Position numbers and translations under genes: made by a program. 64,000 nt of DNA from Chelonobacter sp050613185 (GTDB lineage Bacteria > Pseudomonadota > Gammaproteobacteria > Enterobacterales > Pasteurellaceae), in assembly GCF_050613185.1 (NCBI RefSeq), contig NZ_CP192511.1, positions 1,550,001-1,614,000 on the forward strand, in the 5' to 3' direction. The notes beneath the pieces were generated by a model. It worked only from the letters and a program-made list of their open reading frames with translations. It had not been told where the DNA came from and searched no databases. Shown here piece by piece: positions 27,960-36,455 of the stretch; within the stretch, counting starts at the first letter, position 1, and every line of letters begins with the position of its first letter.

Positions 27960-28832
27960 ATGGAGATAATGAATTTGAACAGCAAAAAATCGGAATCGCT
28001 CATTCCGCAAATCAGAATGATTCAAGAAAGTATGACCGTGACGGAAAAGAAAATTGTGGAATGGTTGCTTAATCCCAAAAATTTAACCAGTAAAACCGCA
28101 CTTCACACGGTTGCAGAAAATTTGTCGGTATCGGAAGCGTTAATCGTCAAGGTGGCAAAATTATTGGGTTTTAATGGTTTTCGGGATTTGAGGGCGCAAT
28201 TGTCGTTTTATTTCCATGATAAGAATGCCATCAATATTGAATTATCAGAGGAATATACCGTTCACGAATTGGTACACAAAGTCTTTGATATCTCATTACA
28301 AACGATCAAAGAAGGTAAGTCTATTGTTAACTCGCAAGTGATCGAAACCGCAGCCAAATGTTTTTTTCATGCCAAAAATCGGGATTTATATGCGGCGGGC
28401 GGTTCGAATACGGTCACCGATGATATTGCGCATAAATTTTTACGTTTAGGTATCCGCTGCAATACTTATCGTGATATCCACCTGATGATGATGTCGGCCT
28501 CTATGCTAACGGAAGACGATGTGGTGTTGGTGGTATCCCATTCTGGCAAAACCAGCGATCTGCTCGAAGCGGTTAAGGTGGCGCGCAACAACGGCGCAAA
28601 AATTATTTGTATCACTCACAGCTATATCTCCCCGATTGCAGAATTATCCGACTTCATCATCTGCACCCCAGCCCCCGACACCCCGCTTTTAGGCAAAAAT
28701 GCCTCAGCCCGTATCTTGCAATTGATTTTGGTTGATGCGTTTTTTGTTACGGTGGCGAGGCAAAATATGACCTTCTCTGAAGTGAATTTAGATAAAACCT
28801 CCCATATCACCGATTATTTTCGTCAGAAGTAA
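27960..28832 (+). CDS. alsR: RpiR-family repressor of the allose operon
   Basis: 290 residues. An N-terminal HTH_6 domain (about 15-90; VSEALIVKVAKLLGFNGFRDLR) is followed by a SIS sugar-phosphate-binding domain (GGSNTVTDDIAHKFLRLG; VVSHSGKTSDLLEAVK). Close likeness to E. coli AlsR/RpiR across ICITHSYISPIAELSDFIIC and TPLLGKNASARILQL. In E. coli it represses the als genes and rpiB until an allose-related ligand is bound. The start is uncertain: ATG 27960 gives the longest form, but GGAG at 27962-27965 sits 3 nt before ATG 27969. Confidence 0.92.
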   Translation: MEIMNLNSKKSESLIPQIRMIQESMTVTEKKIVEWLLNPKNLTSKTALHTVAENLSVSEALIVKVAKLLGFNGFRDLRAQLSFYFHDKNAINIELSEEYTVHELVHKVFDISLQTIKEGKSIVNSQVIETAAKCFFHAKNRDLYAAGGSNTVTDDIAHKFLRLGIRCNTYRDIHLMMMSASMLTEDDVVLVVSHSGKTSDLLEAVKVARNNGAKIICITHSYISPIAELSDFIICTPAPDTPLLGKNASARILQLILVDAFFVTVARQNMTFSEVNLDKTSHITDYFRQK

Positions 28833-29167
28833 CGGATGTTTTAGCGGTATGATTACTCGGTAATACGCGGTTTATAATTTCGTATATTCAATCAATATCA
28901 ATCTGTTTATCAGCTGGTTATCGTTCGTCTATGCTGATTTTGGCTCTTGTGGCAAGTTAAAATCATCCCTAAAACTTCACAAAAATATTTAATTTGTGAA
29001 GTTGATCGCGTTTTTCATTCTTTTTTAGTGCTATAAATACTATCGTCTGTACGAAATCATATTATTTGTAAAGTTGGTATTGCGATACCGCACTTTTATT
29101 TTGTGTGTATTTTGTTCAGAACATCAAACATATAGTAGTCATTTGAAATCAAAAATGAGGACGAATC
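28833..29167 (+). other. 335-bp alsR-alsB spacer with control sites
   Basis: No gene is seen. It holds the palindrome and CRP-like site listed separately, a TATAAA (29032-29037) that may be the alsB -10 box, a third half-site TTTGTAAAGTT (29065-29075), and a USS core (29087-29095). GAGG precedes alsB. Confidence 0.7.
28973..29013 (+). promoter_or_regulatory. Palindromic operator overlapping a CRP-like site upstream of alsB
   Basis: AACTTCACAAA (28973-28983) and TTTGTGAAGTT (28993-29003) are perfect 11-bp inverted arms 9 bp apart, a candidate AlsR operator. The right arm runs into TGTGA-N6-TCGCG (28995-29010), which fits the CRP consensus TGTGA-N6-TCACA in most positions. If TATAAA at 29032 is the -10 box, the CRP centre lies near -41.5, the class II position. 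Confidence 0.6.
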
Positions 29168-30106
29168 ATGAAAAAGAATTTTAAAGTCATTGCTTCCTGC
29201 TTGGCAATTTTAGCTATGGCGTTTTCTATGGCAACAAAAGCGGCCGAATATGCGGTTATTTTGAAAACACTTTCCAATCCGTTCTGGGTGGAAATGAAGC
29301 AAGGAATTGAGGAAGAAGCGCAGAAACTTGATGTATCGGTCGATATCTTTGCCTCGCCATCGGAGGGCGATTATCAGTCTCAATTACAACTTTTCGAAGA
29401 TTTGATCAACAAGGGATATAAAGGCATCGCCTTTGCACCGTTATCTCCGGCAAATTTGGTGATGCCGGCGGCTAAGGCATATCGACAAGGGATCTATCTC
29501 GTGAATCTTGATGAAAAAGCCGATTTGGATAATTTACGCAAAGCAAAAGGCAATGTTGAGGCGTTTATTACCACGGATAATGTCGCCGTAGGCGCCAAAG
29601 CGGCACAGTTCATTGTGGATCGGTTAGGCGAACAAGGCGGAGAAGTTGCCATTATCGAAGGTAAAGCCGGCAATGCTTCCGGCGAGGCGCGTCGTCGTGG
29701 TGCAACGGACGTTTTTGAAAAAAATCCGCAAATTAAACTGGTAGCAAGCCAGCCGGCGGATTGGGACAGAATCAAAGCGCTGGATGTTGCAACTAATGTT
29801 CTGTCACGCAATGCCAATATCAAAGCATTTTATGCCGCCAATGACACCATGGCGATGGGGGCTGCTCAAGCGGTGGCCAATGCCGGAAAATTGAATTCCG
29901 TCTTGGTTGTCGGTACCGACGGCGTGCCTGAGGCAAGAAAAATGGTTGAAGAAGGAAAATTAACGGCAACCGTAGCGCAAAATCCGGCTGAAATCGGGGC
30001 TAACGGTTTGCGGTTATTGGTCAATGCCGTAAAAGGCGGTAAGCAACTCCCGGTTGATCAAGAGCCGAAATTTGAAACCGTTGATGCCGTTTTAGTTACC
30101 CAATAA
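29168..30106 (+). CDS. alsB: D-allose-binding periplasmic protein
   Basis: 312 residues with a Sec signal peptide (about 1-25, MKKNFK then a hydrophobic stretch to KA-AEYA). The mature part is very close to E. coli AlsB: LKTLSNPFWVEMKQGIEEEA, DIFASPSEGDYQSQLQLFED, IIEGKAGNASGEARR. It is the periplasmic receptor for the allose ABC importer and, by E. coli precedent, may also bind ribose. First gene of the importer. USS cores lie upstream but none was seen inside it. Confidence 0.95.
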   Translation: MKKNFKVIASCLAILAMAFSMATKAAEYAVILKTLSNPFWVEMKQGIEEEAQKLDVSVDIFASPSEGDYQSQLQLFEDLINKGYKGIAFAPLSPANLVMPAAKAYRQGIYLVNLDEKADLDNLRKAKGNVEAFITTDNVAVGAKAAQFIVDRLGEQGGEVAIIEGKAGNASGEARRRGATDVFEKNPQIKLVASQPADWDRIKALDVATNVLSRNANIKAFYAANDTMAMGAAQAVANAGKLNSVLVVGTDGVPEARKMVEEGKLTATVAQNPAEIGANGLRLLVNAVKGGKQLPVDQEPKFETVDAVLVTQ

Positions 30107-30158
30107 TCATGATTAAAGGGAGGTAATCGTTTATCTCCCCATTTTGAATGAGGTTTGT

Positions 30159-31712
30159 ATGAATCAACTCTTGGTCAGTATGAAAGAGATATCAAAAAGT
30201 TTTGGCGTGGTGCAAGCGTTAAAACGCGTAGATATCGATATTTATACTCATGAAATCCATGCTTTGTTGGGGGAAAACGGAGCTGGAAAATCAACCTTGA
30301 TGAAAATTTTATCCGGTATCCATAAACCGACATCAGGGAAAATTATTATTAGAGGACACGAATACGAATATTTAGATCATAAAACCGCTTCTGAATTGGG
30401 TATCGGTATTATTTATCAAGAACTCAGCCTTATAGACGAACTTACTGTTTTGGAAAATTTATATATAGGCCGCTTGTTATATAAAAAAGTGCTGGGTGTG
30501 CCAGTAGTTGACTGGAAAACAATGCGGGTTCAGGCGGCGATTATTTTGTTGCGCTTGGGAATTAAAGTCAAATTGGATGAAAAAGTGGCCAATTTATCTA
30601 TATCTTATAAACAAATGATTGAAATTGCGAAAGTTCTTATTTCCGATGTCAGTATTATCATTATGGATGAGCCCACATCATCGCTAACGAATTCAGAGAT
30701 TGAATATTTATTTTTAATCATGAATCAACTCAGAAAAGACGGAAAATCGATTGTTTATATTTCACATAAGCTCAATGAGATACGAAAAATTTGTGACAGA
30801 TACACTGTGCTAAAAGATGGCGAAAGTGTCACCTCAGGCATGATTAAAGCTGTTTCTAACTCCGATATCGTCAGATTAATGGTCGGCAGAGAGTTACAGT
30901 CACATTTCAAACAAATTAAAAGAGAAGAAAAAAATGAGATTGTTTTTGAAGTGAAAAACCTGACGGGCAAAAAGAAAAAACAAGTGAATGATATTTCTTT
31001 TTCATTAAATAAAGGTGAAATATTGGGATTTGCCGGATTGGTCGGCGCCGGCAGAACGGAATTAATGAATTGCATTTTCGGTGTGGATAAAAAAATTTCC
31101 GGAAAAATTTATCTCAATGGTGTGGAAATCACGCCGTCATCTCCCTTCGATGCGGTAAAAAAAGGGATGGCTTATATTACGGAAAGTCGGCGTGAAAATG
31201 GTTTTTTCACTAATTTCTCTATTAATAAAAATATTGCCATTTCCAAAAGTTTGAAAGACGGAGGATTTAAAGGTGCCTTGGGGATGTTTAATTTAAAAGA
31301 TGAAAAGGAATTGGCAGAGCAGCAAAAAAGCAAGTTACTCATAAAATGTTCGTCGGTTGAACAAAATATCACGGAATTATCAGGGGGTAATCAGCAGAAG
31401 GTTATTATCGCTAAATGGATGGCTTGTCAACCGAAGGTGGTTATATTTGATGAGCCGACCAGAGGGATTGATGTGGGGGCGAAAGCCGAAATCTATAAAA
31501 TAATGCGCGAGTTGGCCAGTGACGGTAAAGCAATATTAATGGTTTCTTCCGAGTTACCGGAAATTATGTCGGTATGTGATCGGGCGGTTGTATTTAGAGA
31601 GGGGAAAATATCCGCAATATTGGATAACAATGAAAATTTGACGGAAGAATTAATTATGAATTGGGCACTGCCTGACGGAGAAGGAGCCATTAATAATGAA
31701 AAGCAAATTTAA
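30159..31712 (+). CDS. alsA: D-allose ABC transporter, double ATPase subunit
   Basis: 517 residues from ATG 30159 (TGAGG just upstream; a TTG at 30144 was rejected). Two ATPase domains in tandem, as in sugar importers of the RbsA/AlsA type. The first has Walker A GENGAGKST (38-46), a degenerate signature LSISYKQM and DEPTSSLT. The second has GLVGAGRTE in place of a proper Walker A and a full LSGGNQQK. It powers sugar import at the inner face of the membrane. Base composition is clearly AT-richer than flanking housekeeping genes and no USS was seen, suggesting later arrival. It overlaps alsC by 17 bp. Confidence 0.93.
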   Translation: MNQLLVSMKEISKSFGVVQALKRVDIDIYTHEIHALLGENGAGKSTLMKILSGIHKPTSGKIIIRGHEYEYLDHKTASELGIGIIYQELSLIDELTVLENLYIGRLLYKKVLGVPVVDWKTMRVQAAIILLRLGIKVKLDEKVANLSISYKQMIEIAKVLISDVSIIIMDEPTSSLTNSEIEYLFLIMNQLRKDGKSIVYISHKLNEIRKICDRYTVLKDGESVTSGMIKAVSNSDIVRLMVGRELQSHFKQIKREEKNEIVFEVKNLTGKKKKQVNDISFSLNKGEILGFAGLVGAGRTELMNCIFGVDKKISGKIYLNGVEITPSSPFDAVKKGMAYITESRRENGFFTNFSINKNIAISKSLKDGGFKGALGMFNLKDEKELAEQQKSKLLIKCSSVEQNITELSGGNQQKVIIAKWMACQPKVVIFDEPTRGIDVGAKAEIYKIMRELASDGKAILMVSSELPEIMSVCDRAVVFREGKISAILDNNENLTEELIMNWALPDGEGAINNEKQI

Positions 31713-32640
31713 TTTTCCTATTTTTTGGGAGCAATACGGCACATTTTTTATTCTTGCCATTATTGTTGTCATTTTTGGATCAATTTCCCCGCAATATTTT
31801 CTGACGGGAAATAATATCCAACAAATTTTCGTACAAAGCTCGGTCACTGTTTTAATTGGTATGGGGGAATTTTTCGCTATTTTGATTGCCGGAATTGATT
31901 TGTCGGTGGGATCAATTTTAGCCTTGGCAGGTATGGTGACTGCCAAGTTAATGCTTGCAGGCTTAGATCCTTTGTGGGCAGCGGTTATTGGCGGTGTTTT
32001 TGTCGGCGGTGGTTTAGGCGCAATTAACGGATTATTGGTTAATTATACCGGATTACATCCTTTTATTATTACACTGGGAACCAATGCGATTTTCCGTGGC
32101 GTGACGTTAGTGATTTCTGATGCAAACTCAGTTTACGGATTCTCTTTTGAATTTGTCGATTTCTTCGCGCAAAGTGTTTTGGGCATTCCTGTACCGGTTA
32201 TTTTTGCGATTGTCATTGCTTTCTTCCTATGGTTTTTAACCGCCAAAATGCGATTAGGTAGAAATATTTACGCGTTAGGCGGGAATAAAGAGTCAGCATA
32301 TTATTCAGGAATCGACGTTAAATTCCACACCTTGGCGGTATTTATAATTTCAGGTATTTGCGCCGGTTTGGCAGGTGTTGTTTCAACAGCCAGATTAGGG
32401 GCGGCAGAGCCATTAGCCGGTGTCGGTTTTGAAACCTATGCGATTGCCAGTGCAATTATCGGCGGAACCAGCTTTTTTGGTGGCAAAGGACGAATTTTCT
32501 CCGTGGTTATTGGCGGTTTGATTATCGGCACCATCAATAATGGATTAAATATTCTGCAAGTACAAACATATTATCAATTGGTTGTAATGGGCGGTTTAAT
32601 TATCGCAGCCGTTGCTTTGGATCGGTTAATTAGCCGTTAA
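31696..32640 (+). CDS. alsC: D-allose ABC transporter, permease subunit
   Basis: 314 residues, about eight to ten membrane segments. LIAGIDLSVGSILALAGM and GAIIGGTSFFGGKG-like text (AIIGGTSFFGGKGRIFSVVIGG) are typical of RbsC/AlsC permeases. It forms the membrane channel with AlsA and receives sugar from AlsB. The overlap with alsA implies coupled translation. Confidence 0.94.
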   Translation: MKSKFNFPIFWEQYGTFFILAIIVVIFGSISPQYFLTGNNIQQIFVQSSVTVLIGMGEFFAILIAGIDLSVGSILALAGMVTAKLMLAGLDPLWAAVIGGVFVGGGLGAINGLLVNYTGLHPFIITLGTNAIFRGVTLVISDANSVYGFSFEFVDFFAQSVLGIPVPVIFAIVIAFFLWFLTAKMRLGRNIYALGGNKESAYYSGIDVKFHTLAVFIISGICAGLAGVVSTARLGAAEPLAGVGFETYAIASAIIGGTSFFGGKGRIFSVVIGGLIIGTINNGLNILQVQTYYQLVVMGGLIIAAVALDRLISR

Positions 32641-32657
32641 TTTTATAGGAAGGCATT

Positions 32658-33335
32658 ATGAATAAAAACATTCTAATTTCACCATCTTTGATGTGCATGG
32701 ATTTAGTTAAATTTAAAGAGCAAATTGAATTTTTGGATAAAAAAGTCGGGTATTTTCATATTGATATTATGGACGGGCATTATGTGCCGAATATTACCCT
32801 TTCGCCGTTTTTTGTCAGTCAAGTGAATAAAATTTCGACTAAGCCGCTGGATTGCCATTTGATGGTGACAAATCCGGAAAATTATATTGATGATTTGGCA
32901 CAAGCAGGCTGCGATATGGTGACGGTACACGTCGAAACGATTTCCGGACAAGCCTTTCGTTTATTTGAAAAAATTCGAAAATTAGGCATGAAAGTCGGTT
33001 TGATATTTAATCCGGAAACCTCGCTTGAAATGGCGAAATATTATTTGCATAAAGTGGATAAAGTGACGGTGCTGACGGTTGATCCCGGCTTTGCCGGACA
33101 ATCGTTTATTCCTGAAATGTTGGATAAAATCCGCGAATTAAAACAATTCAGAGAAAAGAATCAACTGTCTTATAAAATTGAAATCGACGGTTCTTGCAAT
33201 CCGAAAACCTATGGAATGTTGATTTCCGCCGGGGCAGATGTATTAATCGTCGGCACATCGGGTTTATTTCATAACGATCCGGATATTGAAACGGCATGGA
33301 ATATGATGGAAAAAAACATTGCGCAGTATGGCTAA
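32658..33335 (+). CDS. alsE: D-allulose-6-phosphate 3-epimerase
   Basis: 225 residues. A ribulose-phosphate-epimerase-type barrel with the metal-binding HIDIMDGHYVPN and CHLMV blocks, DPGFAGQSFIPEM, and EIDGS. By its place in the allose operon it converts D-allulose-6-phosphate to D-fructose-6-phosphate rather than ribulose-5-phosphate. ATG 32658 follows AGGAAGG. No USS seen. Confidence 0.9.
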   Translation: MNKNILISPSLMCMDLVKFKEQIEFLDKKVGYFHIDIMDGHYVPNITLSPFFVSQVNKISTKPLDCHLMVTNPENYIDDLAQAGCDMVTVHVETISGQAFRLFEKIRKLGMKVGLIFNPETSLEMAKYYLHKVDKVTVLTVDPGFAGQSFIPEMLDKIRELKQFREKNQLSYKIEIDGSCNPKTYGMLISAGADVLIVGTSGLFHNDPDIETAWNMMEKNIAQYG

Positions 33336-33404
33336 TGAAAATATGGGGTAATTAAAACGCGGGTTAGTTAAAGTGCGGTCAGTTGAGATGGATTGGGGGA
33401 GTTT

Positions 33405-34295
33405 ATGACAAGTGCAAACCCGGTGGTGATCGGGATTGATATGGGGGCGACGCATACGCGCATTTGTGTGATGAATGCGCAAAGTGCGGTGCTGCTGACC
33501 GAAAAAAAGAAAACGGCTGAGATTATTAGCGATGATTTTTTACAGGGCATTCAGGCATTTTGCCGTGCTTTTGCGGCGGATTATCCGATCAAACGGATTG
33601 TCATTGGTTTACCGGCGGCGATTTCTCGGAATCGGCAGCGAGTGTTGTCAGTGCCGAATTTGTCGATCTCACAGGCAGAACTTGATCTGCTCGCTCCTTA
33701 TTTGAGCAAGCAGTTTGATTGTGAAGTGCGGTTGGAGCGCGATGTCAATTTGCAACTGATCTACGATGTCTCACATTTTAATTTGCAAGATAAATTGGTG
33801 TTGGGCTTGTACTTAGGCACAGGTATGGGCTTTGCCGTATGGAATGAGGGCGAGATTTTTTTAGGCGCGCACGGTGTTGCCGGGGAATTGGGGCATATTC
33901 CCTATGGCGATGACGATCTGCGTTGCGGTTGCGGCAACTACGGCTGTTTGGAAACCAATTGCTCCGGCATTGCGTTAAAACGCTGGTACGACAGTTCAAC
34001 TAAAACCTATCCGATTGATGCGTTATTTAGCCAAGCGGAGCAGGAGCATTTTGTTCATCGTTATTTAAACCGCGTCGCAAAGGCGGTCGGTACTTGCGTC
34101 AATCTGTTTGATCCTGATGCGATTATTTTAGGCGGTGGCGTAATGGATATGCAGGATTTCCCTTATGCACAACTGAAAAAAGACAGCCTGTCTTATGTGC
34201 GAAAACCATTGCCATATAATGAATTAACGGTATTAAAAGCCACTTCTTCCTCTTTTAACGGTGCAATCGGCGCAGCATTATGTGGTAATAGATAA
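33405..34295 (+). CDS. alsK: D-allose kinase (ROK family)
   Basis: 296 residues from ATG 33405; an in-frame TTG at 33393 precedes GGGGGAG and was rejected. ROK features: the phosphate-binding GIDMGATHTRICV near the start, GLYLGTGMGFAVW, the zinc motif HIPYGDDDLRCGCGNYGC then LETNCSG, and GGGVMDM. It phosphorylates allose to allose-6-phosphate. USS copies reappear here (33371, 33481, 33724), unlike the AT-rich importer genes just upstream. Confidence 0.9.
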   Translation: MTSANPVVIGIDMGATHTRICVMNAQSAVLLTEKKKTAEIISDDFLQGIQAFCRAFAADYPIKRIVIGLPAAISRNRQRVLSVPNLSISQAELDLLAPYLSKQFDCEVRLERDVNLQLIYDVSHFNLQDKLVLGLYLGTGMGFAVWNEGEIFLGAHGVAGELGHIPYGDDDLRCGCGNYGCLETNCSGIALKRWYDSSTKTYPIDALFSQAEQEHFVHRYLNRVAKAVGTCVNLFDPDAIILGGGVMDMQDFPYAQLKKDSLSYVRKPLPYNELTVLKATSSSFNGAIGAALCGNR

Positions 34296-34324
34296 GTATG
34301 CTAATAGATAACCAGGAATATAAA

Positions 34325-34771
34325 ATGAACAAAAAAATTGCCATCGGCTCGGATCACATTGGCTTATCTCATAAACAATTTTTAATTGAAAAATTAACCA
34401 GCCAAGGGCATAGTGTGCTCGATGTCGGCACATTCAGTGCGGAAAGAACCGACTATCCGCGGTATGCTAAAAAAGTGGCGGATTTGGTGGTTGCAGGCGA
34501 AGTGGAGCGAGGGATCTTAATTTGCGGCACTGGCATCGGCATTTCGATTGCAGCGAATAAAATCGACGGCATTCGTTGCGCCCTTTGTGGCGATGAAGTT
34601 AGTGCCCTGATGTCGCGCGAACACAATAACAGTAACATTATTGCCTTCGGGGCAAATATTATCACGCCGGAAAAAGCGTTAGCGTTGGCGACACTTTGGT
34701 TAAATACGGCTTATGACGGCGGCAGACACCAAAACCGTTTGGACATGATTACCCAATTTGAACAACGCTGA
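34325..34771 (+). CDS. rpiB: Ribose/allose-6-phosphate isomerase B
   Basis: 148 residues from ATG 34325, which has AGGA 8 nt upstream; the longer in-frame start at 34298 lacks one. The catalytic cysteine is Cys67 in GILICGTGIGIS; DHIGLSHKQF and RHQNRL-like text near the end (GGRHQNRLDMI) are typical. It converts allose-6-phosphate to allulose-6-phosphate (and ribose-5-phosphate to ribulose-5-phosphate), linking AlsK to AlsE. In E. coli rpiB is divergent from alsR; here it ends the operon. Confidence 0.93.
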   Translation: MNKKIAIGSDHIGLSHKQFLIEKLTSQGHSVLDVGTFSAERTDYPRYAKKVADLVVAGEVERGILICGTGIGISIAANKIDGIRCALCGDEVSALMSREHNNSNIIAFGANIITPEKALALATLWLNTAYDGGRHQNRLDMITQFEQR

Positions 34772-34811
34772 CCGCACTTTTATCTCTCCCTGCCTCTTTT
34801 GTTGCGCGAGA

Positions 34812-34843
34812 ATAGCTGTTTTTATTCGAAAAACGGCTATAAT
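34812..34843 (+). promoter_or_regulatory. 12-bp hairpin overlapping a TATAAT upstream of ybeZ
   Basis: ATAGCTGTTTTT (34812-34823) pairs with AAAAACGGCTAT (34829-34840), one G-T pair, 5-nt loop. No T-run follows on either strand, so it is not a plain terminator. TATAAT (34838-34843) could be the -10 box of ybeZ but no good -35 box is seen. Confidence 0.35.
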
Positions 34844-34878
34844 AATGCCACTTTCCGCTGTCATAAAAGAGGCTCCCC

Positions 34879-35979
34879 TTGACCGAACAACTTATCGAAT
34901 CCTTTACCTTAGAACCGCAAGACAACGCGCGTTTGCAGTCGCTGTGCGGGGCGTTTGACGATCATCTGCAACGGATTGAAAACACCTTTAAGCTGCAAAT
35001 TCTGCGACGTGATTTTAGTTTCACCCTGAAATCAGAGCAGAAATCCGAGCAGAAGCAGTCGGCGAAATTACTGAAAGCGGTGGCGAAGCTGATTAAGCAG
35101 TTGTATGCCGATACCGCGCCGATTAAGGGCAAAATCAAAGAACTGGATTTGGAAGATGTGCATATCGCGATTCAGGAAAGCCGGATTTTAGCGCAGGCGG
35201 AGGAAAACAGCGAAGTGCGCTCGGAATCGAAAGTGTATACCACCACGGTGAAAACCAAGCGCGGCGTGATTAAGCCGCGTGGTGCCAATCAGATCCAATA
35301 TCTGCACAATATTTTGCGCCACGACATCAGTTTCGGCATCGGTCCGGCAGGGACGGGCAAGACGTTTTTAGCGGTGGCGGCGGCGGTGGAAGCATTGGAA
35401 AAACAGGAAATCCGCCGCATTTTGCTCACGCGTCCGGCAGTGGAAGCCGGTGAGAAATTGGGGTTCTTACCCGGCGATTTAGGGCAAAAAATCGAGCCGT
35501 ATTTGCGTCCGTTGTACGATGCGCTGTTTGAAATGTTGGGTTTCGAGCGGGTGGAAAAGCTGATTGAGCGCAATGTGATTGAAATTGCACCGTTGGCGTA
35601 TATGCGCGGCCGCACCCTGAATGATGCCTTTATTATTTTAGACGAGAGCCAAAATACCACCGTCGAGCAGATGAAAATGTTCCTCACCCGAATCGGTTTC
35701 AATTCCAAAGCGGTGATCACCGGCGATATTACCCAAGTCGATTTGCCGCGCAGTCAAAAATCCGGGCTGCGACACGCGATGGAAGTGCTGCAAACCGTGC
35801 CGGAACTGAGTTTTAATTTCTTCGAAAGCAGCGATGTGGTGCGCCATCCGGTGGTTGCCAAAGTGGTGCAAGCCTATGAAATTTGGGAACGGGAAGACGA
35901 AATCCGCCGTCAGGCATTGGCGGAGGAACGGCGTAAAGCGCGCGATCAGGAACGTTTGTTACAAGGAGAACCGGCATGA
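34879..35979 (+). CDS. ybeZ: PhoH-like ATPase YbeZ
   Basis: 366 residues with a TTG start (34879) set by AGAGG six nt upstream. An N-terminal RNA-binding-like region precedes a P-loop NTPase: GPAGTGKTFLAVAAAV, then FIILDESQNTTVEQMKMFLTRIG and TGDITQVDLPR. Known YbeZ acts with YbeY in rRNA and ribosome quality control. Its stop codon overlaps the ybeY start (ATGA). Charged, Arg/Glu-rich C-terminus. Confidence 0.93.
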   Translation: MTEQLIESFTLEPQDNARLQSLCGAFDDHLQRIENTFKLQILRRDFSFTLKSEQKSEQKQSAKLLKAVAKLIKQLYADTAPIKGKIKELDLEDVHIAIQESRILAQAEENSEVRSESKVYTTTVKTKRGVIKPRGANQIQYLHNILRHDISFGIGPAGTGKTFLAVAAAVEALEKQEIRRILLTRPAVEAGEKLGFLPGDLGQKIEPYLRPLYDALFEMLGFERVEKLIERNVIEIAPLAYMRGRTLNDAFIILDESQNTTVEQMKMFLTRIGFNSKAVITGDITQVDLPRSQKSGLRHAMEVLQTVPELSFNFFESSDVVRHPVVAKVVQAYEIWEREDEIRRQALAEERRKARDQERLLQGEPA

Positions 35980-36443
35980 AACAGGTGATTGTCGATCTGC
36001 AACTTGCCTGTGAAAATACGGCGGGCTTGCCGACCCAAGCGGAAATCGAATTATGGGCGCAAAGTGCGGTCAAGCCAAGTCTTGATGATGTGGAAATGAC
36101 GGTGCGGATTGTCGATGAAGCGGAAAGTCAGGCACTAAACCGCACTTATCGCGGTAAGGATTACCCGACCAATGTGTTGTCATTCCCGTTTGAAGCGCCT
36201 GTTGAAGTGGAATTGCCGTTGCTGGGCGATTTGGTGATTTGCCGCCAAGTGGTGGAGCGGGAAGCGGCGGAGCAGCAAAAACCGCTGTCGGCGCATTGGG
36301 CGCACATGGTGGTGCACGGCAGTTTACACCTGTTGGGTTACGATCATATCGATGATGACGAAGCGGAAGAGATGGAAAGTCTGGAAACGGAAATTATGCA
36401 GTCCTTGGGATTTGACGATCCGTATTTGAGTGAAAAAGCATAA
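35976..36443 (+). CDS. ybeY: Endoribonuclease YbeY (16S rRNA maturation)
   Basis: 155 residues. The zinc-binding motif HGSLHLLGYDH is intact, and RIVDEAESQALNRTYR and YPTNVLSFPFE are typical. YbeY is a single-strand endoribonuclease needed for 16S 3'-end maturation and 70S quality control. It overlaps ybeZ by 4 bp, and tmcA starts 12 bp after it. Confidence 0.95.
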   Translation: MKQVIVDLQLACENTAGLPTQAEIELWAQSAVKPSLDDVEMTVRIVDEAESQALNRTYRGKDYPTNVLSFPFEAPVEVELPLLGDLVICRQVVEREAAEQQKPLSAHWAHMVVHGSLHLLGYDHIDDDEAEEMESLETEIMQSLGFDDPYLSEKA

Positions 36444-36455
36444 CCTGTTTTTCTG

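Noticed and set aside
34812..34840. Intrinsic terminator for the als operon
   Set aside because: The stem is good but no T-run follows on the plus strand; listed only as a regulatory hairpin.
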